Of a stretch of DNA of 64,000 nucleotides, positions 35,600 to 43,177 are shown in pieces (within the stretch, counting starts at the first letter, position 1; each line of letters opens with the position of its first letter). The notes beneath the pieces were generated by a model. It made no database searches, had not been told where the DNA came from, and saw nothing but the letters and a program-made list of their open reading frames with translations. The stretch lies in NCBI RefSeq assembly GCF_050875635.1, contig NZ_JBPAOH010000015.1:23353-87352 (forward strand). Reading direction: 5' to 3'. Origin of the DNA: Hassallia sp050875635 (lineage in GTDB: Bacteria; Cyanobacteriota; Cyanobacteriia; Cyanobacteriales; Nostocaceae). Both the position numbers and the translations under genes were made by a program.

Positions 35600-36601
35600 A
35601 TGAGAAATGCCTTTACACCGGCGAGGTTGACTCGCAGCGCTAAAGCGATGGTAAAAACATTGCTTATAGCGATCGCTACTGTGACATTGTTCTTCACCAG
35701 CGATTTAGTCCTTCCCCAATCAGCTGCTGCTTACCCATTTTGGGCACAGGAAACCTATCCCGAAACCCCCCGCGAAGCAACAGGACGCATTGTTTGCGCT
35801 AACTGTCACCTAGCGGCAAAACTGACGGAAGTAGAAATTCCCCAATCGATATTACCTGATACCGTATTTAAAGCGGTAGTAAAAATTCCTTACGACACCA
35901 GCGTAGAGCAAGTAGGTGCTGATGGTTCCAAAACCGGCTTAAATGTTGGTGCTGTACTGATGTTACCCGATGGCTTCAAGATTGCTCCTGAGGATCGCGT
36001 CCCTGAGGACATGAAAGAAGAAATTGAAGATTTAGCCTACCAACCCTACTCAGAAGACAAAGAAAACATTGTCATCATCGGACCGCTACCCGGTGAACAG
36101 TATCAAGAAATCGTTTTCCCAGTTCTTTCTCCCAACCCCGCAACCGACAAAAATATCCACTTTGGTAAATATCAAGTTCACGCAGGTGGAAACCGTGGAC
36201 GCGGACAAGTTTACCCCACTGGTGAAAAGAGCAACAACACCGTTTACAACGCTTCCGCTACCGGCACAATTACCAAAATTGGCAAAGAGGAAGATGAAGA
36301 TGGTAACGTCAAATACCTGATAAACATCCAATCCGAGACAGGTGAAACAGTTACAGATAAGGTTCCCGTCGGACCCGAACTGCTTGTTTCTGAAGGACAA
36401 GCGGTGACTTCTGGTGACGCTTTGACCAGTAACCCCAACGTCGGTGGATTTGGTCAAGATGATGCCGAAATTGTTCTGCAAGATGCTAACAGAATTAAAG
36501 GCTTAATCGCATTCATCGCTTTGGTGATGTTAGCTCAAGTTTTGTTAGTGCTGAAGAAAAAGCAGGTAGAGAAAGTTCAAGCTGCTGAGATGAATTTCTA
36601 A
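35600..36601 (+). CDS. petA: Cytochrome f (PetA)
   Basis: A 333-residue c-type cytochrome of the b6f complex that carries electrons from the Rieske protein to plastocyanin or cytochrome c6. The ATG at 35600 (MRNAFTPARLTRSAKAMVK) gives the length usual in Nostocales; a frame from 35564 adds 12 atypical residues. A Sec-type signal ends at AAA, with Tyr of YPFWAQETYPE as the mature N-terminus and heme axial ligand. The heme motif is CANCH. The C-terminal membrane helix is IAFIALVMLAQVLLVL. It is probably cotranscribed with petC, and a strong terminator follows. Confidence 0.97.
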   Translation: MRNAFTPARLTRSAKAMVKTLLIAIATVTLFFTSDLVLPQSAAAYPFWAQETYPETPREATGRIVCANCHLAAKLTEVEIPQSILPDTVFKAVVKIPYDTSVEQVGADGSKTGLNVGAVLMLPDGFKIAPEDRVPEDMKEEIEDLAYQPYSEDKENIVIIGPLPGEQYQEIVFPVLSPNPATDKNIHFGKYQVHAGGNRGRGQVYPTGEKSNNTVYNASATGTITKIGKEEDEDGNVKYLINIQSETGETVTDKVPVGPELLVSEGQAVTSGDALTSNPNVGGFGQDDAEIVLQDANRIKGLIAFIALVMLAQVLLVLKKKQVEKVQAAEMNF

Positions 36602-36625
36602 ATTCCCTACTAATTCATCACTTAT

Positions 36626-36654
36626 AAAGACAGGTATTTTTACCTGTCTTTTTT
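36626..36654 (+). terminator. Rho-independent terminator of petCA
   Basis: An aaagacaggta / tacctgtcttt stem with a TTTT loop and a T-run, 25 bases after the petA stop. Confidence 0.85.
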
Positions 36655-36806
36655 CTATGTTATGGACGGAAGTCTGTGTTGTAGTCCTGGTATGAAACTC
36701 AGGTATTTACATAGAACTACCCTACGTAGTATATATACTTAATTAAGAATATTTATATTGACTTCTAGTCTTATTTTTTCAGAATTTGTTATATTTGAGT
36801 TGTAAG

Positions 36807-36836
36807 TTATAACATAAATTATAACAAAGCTATAAC
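36807..36836 (+). promoter_or_regulatory. Three phased TATAAC repeats: candidate operator of the prlF-yhaV operon
   Basis: TTATAAC at 36807, TTATAAC at 36819 and CTATAAC at 36830 are spaced 12 and 11 bases apart, about one helical turn, and lie 70-100 bases before the antitoxin start. Antitoxins of this fold bind their own promoter, so this is a plausible operator. Confidence 0.45.
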
Positions 36837-36906
36837 TTCTCATTCCAGACTTATGTTATCTAGGTATTCGATTGGAATGCCTATAAGCTTCTATTCAGGA
36901 ATTATC

Positions 36907-37227
36907 ATGGCTGTCAAAAGTTATCGTATCACTCACGCCAAGGTAGGAAATCAAGATGGGTTTCGCTTACCTCGCGTATTCTCTAAAGACTACCCTCATT
37001 TAGCCAATGCTTCGGGCTACATTGAAGTATTGTCTGAAAACACGTTTTTAGTTCGGTTAGAAACCGATAATGTTGATGAGACTGATGAAACTGAAAGTAT
37101 TATGATGAGCCTTTTTCTTGACTTTTTGATGAAGGATGCTGTAAACAATCCTTCTGAGCTTGTTCCTTACACCAAGGAAATGAGCGATGAAATCGATGAT
37201 TTACTAACCGACGTAATTCTCGATTAA
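36907..37227 (+). CDS. PrlF/AbrB-like antitoxin
   Basis: A 106-residue protein from the ATG at 36907 (MAVKSYRITHAKVGNQDGFRLP), which has AGGA seven bases upstream; the ATG at 36853 adds 18 unlikely residues. The N-terminal half resembles a swapped-hairpin AbrB/MazE-type DNA-binding fold (GFRLPRVFSKDYPHL, GYIEVLSENTFLVRLE). The C-terminal half is acidic and helical (MMSLFLDFLMKDAVNN), suited to binding the toxin. Its stop overlaps the ATG of a YhaV-type toxin (TAATG). It should both neutralise the toxin and repress the operon. Confidence 0.75.
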   Translation: MAVKSYRITHAKVGNQDGFRLPRVFSKDYPHLANASGYIEVLSENTFLVRLETDNVDETDETESIMMSLFLDFLMKDAVNNPSELVPYTKEMSDEIDDLLTDVILD

Positions 37228-37682
37228 TGGCTTTATTTACTTGTAATGAATGGCAAATTTTTTTCTATCCATTGTTTAATGAACAATGGGTAGAATTGCG
37301 TAAGAAAGTGAGAATTTTAAAAAATGATTTATCTAAAGAAGAATTTATTAAACATTCAGATGTCAAATTATTAAAAGCATTAAATATTGGTATTAAAGAA
37401 AAAATTCCTCAAGACCCTTTTGCTTCCCACTTTATTTTACAAAAACCTTTACAAAAATATGGTCGTCTCAAAAAAATGGGGCTACCTGAACGATATCGAT
37501 TATTCTTTAGAGCATTCAAAGAAAAAAAAATTATTATTATTCTTTGGCTAGGCTTTCCTCGAAAGGAAGGAGATAAAAAAGATTGTTATGAAGTTTTTAC
37601 AAACAAAGTTAAGAATGGTGAGTTTCCTGAAAGTATAGATGAGTTGAAAGCAGAATGTGAGGAAGAAGTTAAGAATGGGTAA
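37227..37682 (+). CDS. yhaV: YhaV family type II toxin (ribonuclease)
   Basis: A 151-residue RelE-fold toxin of the YhaV family, which cleaves RNA on ribosomes. Family motifs visible are NEWQIFFYPLFNEQWVEL near the start, IPQDPFASHFILQKPL, then PERYRLFFRAFKEKKIIIIL and the final CYEVFTNKVKNGEFPES. The Arg residues of the RYRLFFR strand are likely to be catalytic. The start codon overlaps the antitoxin stop. The 3' end overlaps by 14 bases the convergent end of the DNA methyltransferase gene. Confidence 0.85.
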   Translation: MALFTCNEWQIFFYPLFNEQWVELRKKVRILKNDLSKEEFIKHSDVKLLKALNIGIKEKIPQDPFASHFILQKPLQKYGRLKKMGLPERYRLFFRAFKEKKIIIILWLGFPRKEGDKKDCYEVFTNKVKNGEFPESIDELKAECEEEVKNG

Positions 37683-38883
37683 ATAGTGATAATTGTTCAA
37701 CCATTTCTTTACCCTGTGGTTTCTTTCCCTGAATCAAATTGTAAATATAATCACCGATCGCTTTTGCAAGTAAAACTGGTACTGCATTACCAATTTGTTT
37801 ATATTTAGAACTTACTGAACCATAGAAAACCCACTCGTCAGGAAAAGTTTGAATAACAGCAGATTCGCGTATAGTTAGGGGACGCAATTCTTGTGGATGA
37901 CACATATCTGTAGCTTTTTGATGTGGACTTGTCGTTATAGTAGGAGAGGGTTTATCCCAAGACAAACGTCTGTAAAAACCAACTTTACCTCCTCCTGAAT
38001 TATATGCTCCTCCCATAGCTTCACGCTTTAATTCTTCAGGTAAGTATCTCCAATTTTGTCCTGATTTTAAAAGTCTTAAATACTTCAGACGGTTTTCAGA
38101 GTAAGGAATAAACTGTGGTTGCAAATCAACTAACTCGAATATGGCATCTCTAAGAGTACGCCATTTCGGTAAATTAATGCCATCTTCGCTATGAGTAGCT
38201 ACAGGAAATGTGAAAGCTTCATTATCTCTAGAACCAATAAATATGACGCGCTGTCTATTTTGTGGAACACCATAATCTGCTGCTTCTAAAAGGTTGTAAA
38301 CCACGTTGTATCCAAGCGCTTTCATTTCAGCCAACACAACCGAAAGAGCAGCACCACGCATTTCATCTAATTCTAGGGGTTGTCCTTGACGCTGGTTTAT
38401 CGGTCTATGTCGAATAGCAGCAGATAGCAACCCTCTCACGTTTTCCATAACAAAAAAACGTGGCTGAATTTCTCTAACTATGCGGATAAAGTCCATAAAC
38501 AAACTGCCGCGAGGGTCCATCACTGAACCACGTAACCCTGCCGTACTAAAAGGTTGACAAGGTGGACCACCAATTACTAAATCTACTTCCCCTTTGTTTA
38601 AAGTCCTGCCAATATCTAAAATACGTCCTCCCTGGCATAGTAACTCTTGAGCGTCTACTTTCGTGATATCCCTTGGGACAGCAATTTCTTTAAGATGTGG
38701 TCGATTAAGAGCTATTGTTTTTGTGGCATCAGAATCATTTTCTACTACACTTACAGTATGAAATCCTGCCTGTTCCATACCAAGGTCTAAACCAAAAGCT
38801 CCTGTAAAAAGTGAAATAGAAATTAATTTTCCTTCTATCAATTTTGTGACTCCTAAGTGGATGATTGTTGTCAAATCAAACAT
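37669..38883 (-). CDS. DNA (cytosine-5) methyltransferase
   Basis: A 404-residue C5 methyltransferase. Motif I (SAM binding) is SISLFTGAFGLDLGMEQAGF and motif IV with the catalytic Cys is GGPPCQPFSTAG. Motif VI is FVMENVRGLL, motif VIII is QNRQRVIFIG, and motifs IX-X are RPLTIRESAVIQTFP and KQIGNAVPVLLAKAI. The target-recognition region lies between about 250 and 330; the DNA sequence recognised cannot be deduced. It lies 116 bases downstream of a probable restriction enzyme gene on the same strand and is convergent with yhaV. The start at 38883 may be a few codons too long (LISISLF is the usual beginning). Confidence 0.93.
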   Translation of the reverse strand: MFDLTTIIHLGVTKLIEGKLISISLFTGAFGLDLGMEQAGFHTVSVVENDSDATKTIALNRPHLKEIAVPRDITKVDAQELLCQGGRILDIGRTLNKGEVDLVIGGPPCQPFSTAGLRGSVMDPRGSLFMDFIRIVREIQPRFFVMENVRGLLSAAIRHRPINQRQGQPLELDEMRGAALSVVLAEMKALGYNVVYNLLEAADYGVPQNRQRVIFIGSRDNEAFTFPVATHSEDGINLPKWRTLRDAIFELVDLQPQFIPYSENRLKYLRLLKSGQNWRYLPEELKREAMGGAYNSGGGKVGFYRRLSWDKPSPTITTSPHQKATDMCHPQELRPLTIRESAVIQTFPDEWVFYGSVSSKYKQIGNAVPVLLAKAIGDYIYNLIQGKKPQGKEMVEQLSLFTHS

Positions 38884-38999
38884 GTAGTATTATAATCGAG
38901 GCAAGAAACAAACATAGCAGTTGCCCCTGCCAGTTATTGCAATTTTAAGCTTTTTATTTGGCTATTTACAAATTCAGACAATAAGTAATTTGAACGGTG

Positions 39000-39803
39000 C
39001 TATTTTTGCGCCTCGCTAGCTGCCAACTCCGCAAACGTTTTATCAATGAGAAGCAACATATTTTTTACGTGGCTCTCAACAAGGTCGTAATCAATGCGAA
39101 TCTTATCCCAAAATTCTTTACCAGCAATACGAGGAATTTTAGAGTATTGCGGGAATGTCCATTGCCCCAAATTAAAAGCTACCACAAACAAAGGATTTTC
39201 ATGAATACTTAATTCTTTTTTGGCTCTAGGTATTTGAGAGCCAGTTAATGTACCTTTTAAAGTTTTTAACTGAGCAAAATAGGATATATCATTATTGAAT
39301 ATTATAATGTCAATTCCAGTAATTTTAATTCCAAATTCCATTTCCGGTATAATAACATAAGGACTAATATTAGATATTTGTTCCCAAAGATTACCCATTC
39401 TAGTACTAAGACTTCTGGTTACAGAGTTACTAGTGACCAGCAATTTTGCACCAGATAGTTCAAAAAGATTACGAGGGTTAGGAGAATTCTCTATAGTTGC
39501 TTTATGTTCAAATTCTTTTGTTAGCCATACAATAAAATCTGTTGCAAATTTTTCAGTTTTGCTGCGAATAAGCTCTGACTGAATATCTAATTTTAAAACA
39601 GAGCTATTTTTATCTTGTTCAATTTGATATTGAAAATAAGAAGATATTATTGGATAAATAACTTTCGTGAATTTGTATGCTTTATGCAAATCTTCATCAG
39701 CTATGTTTTTAATGTCAATTGTTGATGCTTGCTGAGATATGAGAGCTTTCCGCTCTTGCACAGAAAGTGCTATTAAAGTCTCAGCGGTTAATTTTGTCGG
39801 CAT
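39000..39803 (-). CDS. Probable type II restriction endonuclease
   Basis: A 267-residue protein upstream of the C5 methyltransferase on the same strand. No close family was recognised. The stretch GIKITGIDIIIFNNDISYFA followed directly by QLKTLKGTLTGSQ fits a PD-(D/E)XK-type active site (Asp, then Gln-x-Lys). That would be a Mg2+-dependent nuclease cleaving the site protected by the methyltransferase. The N-terminal half is helical and Lys rich. It is AT-richer than its neighbours, which fits horizontal transfer. The function is inferred mainly from context. Confidence 0.7.
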   Translation of the reverse strand: MPTKLTAETLIALSVQERKALISQQASTIDIKNIADEDLHKAYKFTKVIYPIISSYFQYQIEQDKNSSVLKLDIQSELIRSKTEKFATDFIVWLTKEFEHKATIENSPNPRNLFELSGAKLLVTSNSVTRSLSTRMGNLWEQISNISPYVIIPEMEFGIKITGIDIIIFNNDISYFAQLKTLKGTLTGSQIPRAKKELSIHENPLFVVAFNLGQWTFPQYSKIPRIAGKEFWDKIRIDYDLVESHVKNMLLLIDKTFAELAASEAQK

Positions 39804-39971
39804 AAATACTATCTAAAATCAATGGCTTTCTTAGTGTTCCCAAAATTGAAGTAGTATTAACAAGCTTATATATAGGAAACGCTGTGTGGTAGAAAGGACA
39901 CAGCCAATGATTACCAGCGATAAAAGAAAATGGCAGGTTGCTAAATTAAGACATGAAATCCATAATTTTTC

Positions 39972-40000
39972 GTAGAGACGTTCCATCGGAACGTCTCTAC
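39972..40000. repeat. 29-bp GTAGAGACG palindrome
   Basis: Arms gtagagacgttcc with loop atc. The arms are identical to those of the copy inside the CHAT gene at 3346. Confidence 0.9.
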
Positions 40001-40028
40001 CAACGATAATTTTCAAACTATCGTAATA

Positions 40029-42449
40029 TCACTTTATTAAGGTAATTGGCTTTTTCCCTTCAACTTCATAGCTGACGCGACCAATTATGCAGCTATTTTT
40101 ATATCCCAAATCTTTCAATGCAATTAAACATTCTTCAGCTTGCGTTTCTGGAATCGAAGCTAAAAGACCGCCGGCAGTTTGCGGGTCAAATAATATGGAA
40201 TAATTAAAATGGCTCTCTGTCTGTGCCAAATTGGAAATGTAATGTGATGCTTGCAAATTTTCTGGATGCAGTGAGCTAAAAATACCTTGTTGTAATGTCT
40301 CTTTTGCACCTTCTAAAATCGGTATAGCTTCAAGTTGTAATTCAACTGCAACACCAGAAGCTTGCACCATTTCTAGCAAGTGTCCCAGCAAGCCAAAGCC
40401 TGTCACATCAGTGCAAGCTGTCGCGTAGTGTGACAATAAATATGCAGCAGCAACTTGTGACAACAGCATCGACTCGACAGCAGCATCAATCCAACGATTT
40501 TTAACTTGATAGCGCATCTGAGCTGCAAATAATGTCCCAGTTCCTAGCGCTTTTGTCAAAATTAGCACTTCATTTGGTTGCATTCCGCTTTTGCGTAAGA
40601 GTTTATCTGGATAAACTAATCCGTTGCAAGTTAAGCCAAATGCTAATTCTGTGCCTTGGGTTGTGTGTCCACCTATGAGGGGTGCTTGTGCTTGATTTAG
40701 CACTTTCACAGCACCAGATAATAATTGATAAAGGATTTCGGCGATTTTAGATGGTGCAGCATGAGGAATGGTAGCGATCGCTAATGCACTTTGAGGAACA
40801 GCACCCATAGCCAAAATATCATTTAAGCAATGATTGGCGCTAATTTGTCCAAATATATACGGGTCGTTAATCAAACTCGGAAAATAATCAATCGTCTGCA
40901 CCATTAACTGATTATTTTCTATCTTTATTACCGCTGCGTCGTCTGGTGCATCCAATCCAATAATGATATCTTTTCTATCTTTGCCAATGAGTTGTTCTTG
41001 CTTGATGCGATCTAAAACTGCTTTTAAAACTGTACTACCAACTTTAGATCCACAGCCAGCGCAGTGGAGTGGGGAGGTGGGGGGAGATGAGGGAGATGGG
41101 GGAGATGAGGGAGATGAGGGAGATGAGGGAGATGAGGGAGATGAGGGAGATGAGGGAGAAAATAAATTTTGCAAATTCCTCTTAATTCCTAGTCCCCAGT
41201 CCCTAGTTTCTAGTCCCCAGTCCCTACTCCCCACTCCCTCGTTAAAGCGTTGCATAAATCGGCGATCGATTGAGTCTTTGAGATGCCACAATAATTTATG
41301 CGGTGGCAAAGTGAAAAATCCTCGTGTAGCGATCGCACGTTTATCCCCGGTACCAATTAAACTTAAATATTGTTTCTGTGGTTTGTAGGGTTTGGGCGAT
41401 TTTCCTGATAAAATTCGCTGCAAGTTCTCAAATAAAGGTTTACCTTGCCTAACTGCAAATACACCAGCTTTCGGACGCGGATGATTTACCATTGTGGCAA
41501 TATCACCAGCTGCAAATACGTGTGGATGTGTTAGCGATCGCAATGTGTCATCAACTAAAATAAAGCCTTGGTCATCAGTTGCTAATTGTGTTGTTTTTAA
41601 CCATTGCGGTGCTGATGCTTGAGTTACCCAAAACAAGCGATCGCATTTCACTTTCAACCCAGATTCACATATAATATTTAATTCACCTCTTTCTGCTGGC
41701 TCATCAGATATAGAACTAAAGTTATTCGGTACGACTTTACACACATTTTCCCTCAAATGCAGTCGCATCCCGCGTTTAGTCAAAAGTTTTCTAACTAGAC
41801 GCCGCACCGATGGATGATAATGAGGCATCAGTTCCGCGTCACGCTGAAATAAATGAATTTCCAGATTAGGAAAATTCTTTTCCCCACTCTCTACTCCCCA
41901 CTCCCCACTTTCTAGGAAATTCGCTTGCATTGACAAAGCTAATTCTACACCGCCGGCACCACCACCTACTACTCCAATCCTGATTAATTCTTTTGGATTT
42001 TCAGCGACATCCTCAATTAACTGATACCAATGTTTGAGTAGTTGCGCTACAGGTTTAGCCGGAATTGCATATTCTGCACCTAATACTGATAGCGTAGCGG
42101 GAGTGCTGCCAATATCAATTGACAGCATATCGAAAGCTACAGATGGACGGTTAGCACAAAAAACTTTATTATTTTTTAAGTCAAGACCAACTACTTTGTC
42201 GATGTATAATTGTGCTTGAGCAAATTGAGCTAAACGTCGCAAATCGATGTGACATTCATCATGGTTGTAAAATCCGGCAATGTGTCCGGGTAGCATTCCA
42301 GAGTAGGGTGTATCTGAAGCTTCGGTAATCAAGGTTAACCGTACTCCCGGTAACGGTTTCATGCCAAACATCAAAAGTGCGATCGCATGGCTGTGACCGC
42401 CACCAATCAACACTAAGTCTTTTACAATTGGTTGTGTATTTTGTTGCAT
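40029..42449 (-). CDS. selD: Pyridine nucleotide-disulfide oxidoreductase fused to selenide, water dikinase (SelD)
   Basis: An 806-residue fusion known from cyanobacteria. Residues 10-390 are an NDH-2-like flavoprotein (FAD motif DLVLIGGGHSHAIALLMFG, NAD motif IRIGVVGGGAGGVELALSM, late FAD motif HVFAAGDIATM). Residues about 465-806 are SelD, which makes selenophosphate from selenide and ATP: active-site LHCAGCGSKVG, then GLDAPDDAAV and TDVTGFGLLGHLLEM. The linker (about 393-461) is translated dispersed repeats: SRDWGLETRDWGLG, then SPSSPSSPSS. A second repeat patch (ESGEWGVESGEKNF, about 175-190) interrupts the oxidoreductase after its NAD motif. Selenophosphate would serve tRNA 2-selenouridine or selenoproteins; no selA or mnmH gene is in the window. 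Confidence 0.92.
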   Translation of the reverse strand: MQQNTQPIVKDLVLIGGGHSHAIALLMFGMKPLPGVRLTLITEASDTPYSGMLPGHIAGFYNHDECHIDLRRLAQFAQAQLYIDKVVGLDLKNNKVFCANRPSVAFDMLSIDIGSTPATLSVLGAEYAIPAKPVAQLLKHWYQLIEDVAENPKELIRIGVVGGGAGGVELALSMQANFLESGEWGVESGEKNFPNLEIHLFQRDAELMPHYHPSVRRLVRKLLTKRGMRLHLRENVCKVVPNNFSSISDEPAERGELNIICESGLKVKCDRLFWVTQASAPQWLKTTQLATDDQGFILVDDTLRSLTHPHVFAAGDIATMVNHPRPKAGVFAVRQGKPLFENLQRILSGKSPKPYKPQKQYLSLIGTGDKRAIATRGFFTLPPHKLLWHLKDSIDRRFMQRFNEGVGSRDWGLETRDWGLGIKRNLQNLFSPSSPSSPSSPSSPSSPSSPPSPSSPPTSPLHCAGCGSKVGSTVLKAVLDRIKQEQLIGKDRKDIIIGLDAPDDAAVIKIENNQLMVQTIDYFPSLINDPYIFGQISANHCLNDILAMGAVPQSALAIATIPHAAPSKIAEILYQLLSGAVKVLNQAQAPLIGGHTTQGTELAFGLTCNGLVYPDKLLRKSGMQPNEVLILTKALGTGTLFAAQMRYQVKNRWIDAAVESMLLSQVAAAYLLSHYATACTDVTGFGLLGHLLEMVQASGVAVELQLEAIPILEGAKETLQQGIFSSLHPENLQASHYISNLAQTESHFNYSILFDPQTAGGLLASIPETQAEECLIALKDLGYKNSCIIGRVSYEVEGKKPITLIK
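41067..41245. repeat. Repeat array inside selD linker
   Basis: About eight 9-base units (gagggagat, 41085-41157) are followed by the core gagaaaataaattttgcaaa and ctagtccccagtccc units (41188-41240). All are translated in frame as the linker of the fusion protein. The unit length of nine keeps the frame. Confidence 0.9.
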
Positions 42450-42734
42450 CTGGTAAATTATTTTAGGGAATTAAAAATTACAGATAAATTTTCTCAAAAT
42501 CTCTTTTCCTAGCTTTTAGCTTCTATTATGGAAACTATAATTATTATTTATTTATATAAATTAAAAATTTGTTAACTTTTGCGGAAAAAATAGTAGATAT
42601 AAATAAATTATTAAAAACTGCCTCCCATGAATCCCCTCTTCGGTAAGAACAGCCTCTAAAAGAATTCCTCCTTTAGAAGCTTGTCAACCAAAACACAATC
42701 ACACAAAATCAACATAAGTCGCTCAAATTATATG
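42450..42734. other. AT-rich intergenic stretch upstream of selD
   Basis: AT-rich, no gene. It contains one imperfect hairpin (cctctaaaag...ctttagaagc, 42650-42680). It must contain the selD promoter, but no box was recognised. Confidence 0.5.
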
Positions 42735-42943
42735 CGGGGGTAAACTTTAACGGTGCTAACGAGTGCAAGGGCGAATATCAAAAATGCTTACTTAAGTGGT
42801 ATAATTTAGAGTGCAGCTAACCTAAGTGAAGCAAATCTCAGTGGTGCTAACTTAACAGGGGCAATTCTCAAATCTGCCAACCTCAGCAGGGCAAATCTCA
42901 GTGGTGCGAAACTGGATCGGGCAAACTTCTTTGGATGCTAACC
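42735..42943 (+). pseudogene. Decayed pentapeptide-repeat gene fragment
   Basis: Read in shifting frames, this stretch encodes pentapeptide repeats. From 42816 the frame gives ANLSEANLSGANLTGAILKS, then ANLSRANLSGAKLDRANFFG, before TAA at 42939. Upstream, NFNGAN and SARANIKNAYLSG are in other frames with an intervening TAG. No start codon or N-terminal domain remains. It lies 235 bases upstream of an intact pentapeptide-repeat gene on the same strand, so it may be the remains of a tandem copy. Confidence 0.8.
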
Positions 42944-43177
42944 TGTATTAAACAGACATCCTGTGAAGTTAAATATCTAGATTTTCAGCACATGAAATCG
43001 GGTGATATGAATTGGGAAAAAGGTAACATTGATTTTCCCCATTACCCATTTTCCATTACCTATTCCCAAATCATCAGACTACCAATCGTAAGAGTAAGAA
43101 TAATTGAGCCTTGGGGCACATATTGCAATTTGGAGATAAATGCTATATTCTTTTTGCCAATAATCAAATTATAAGAT

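Noticed and set aside
40963..41388. Plus-strand open frame of 141 codons with GDEGDEGDE repeats
   Set aside because: It is antisense to selD and encodes only the repeat array in another frame; selD has full domain motifs.
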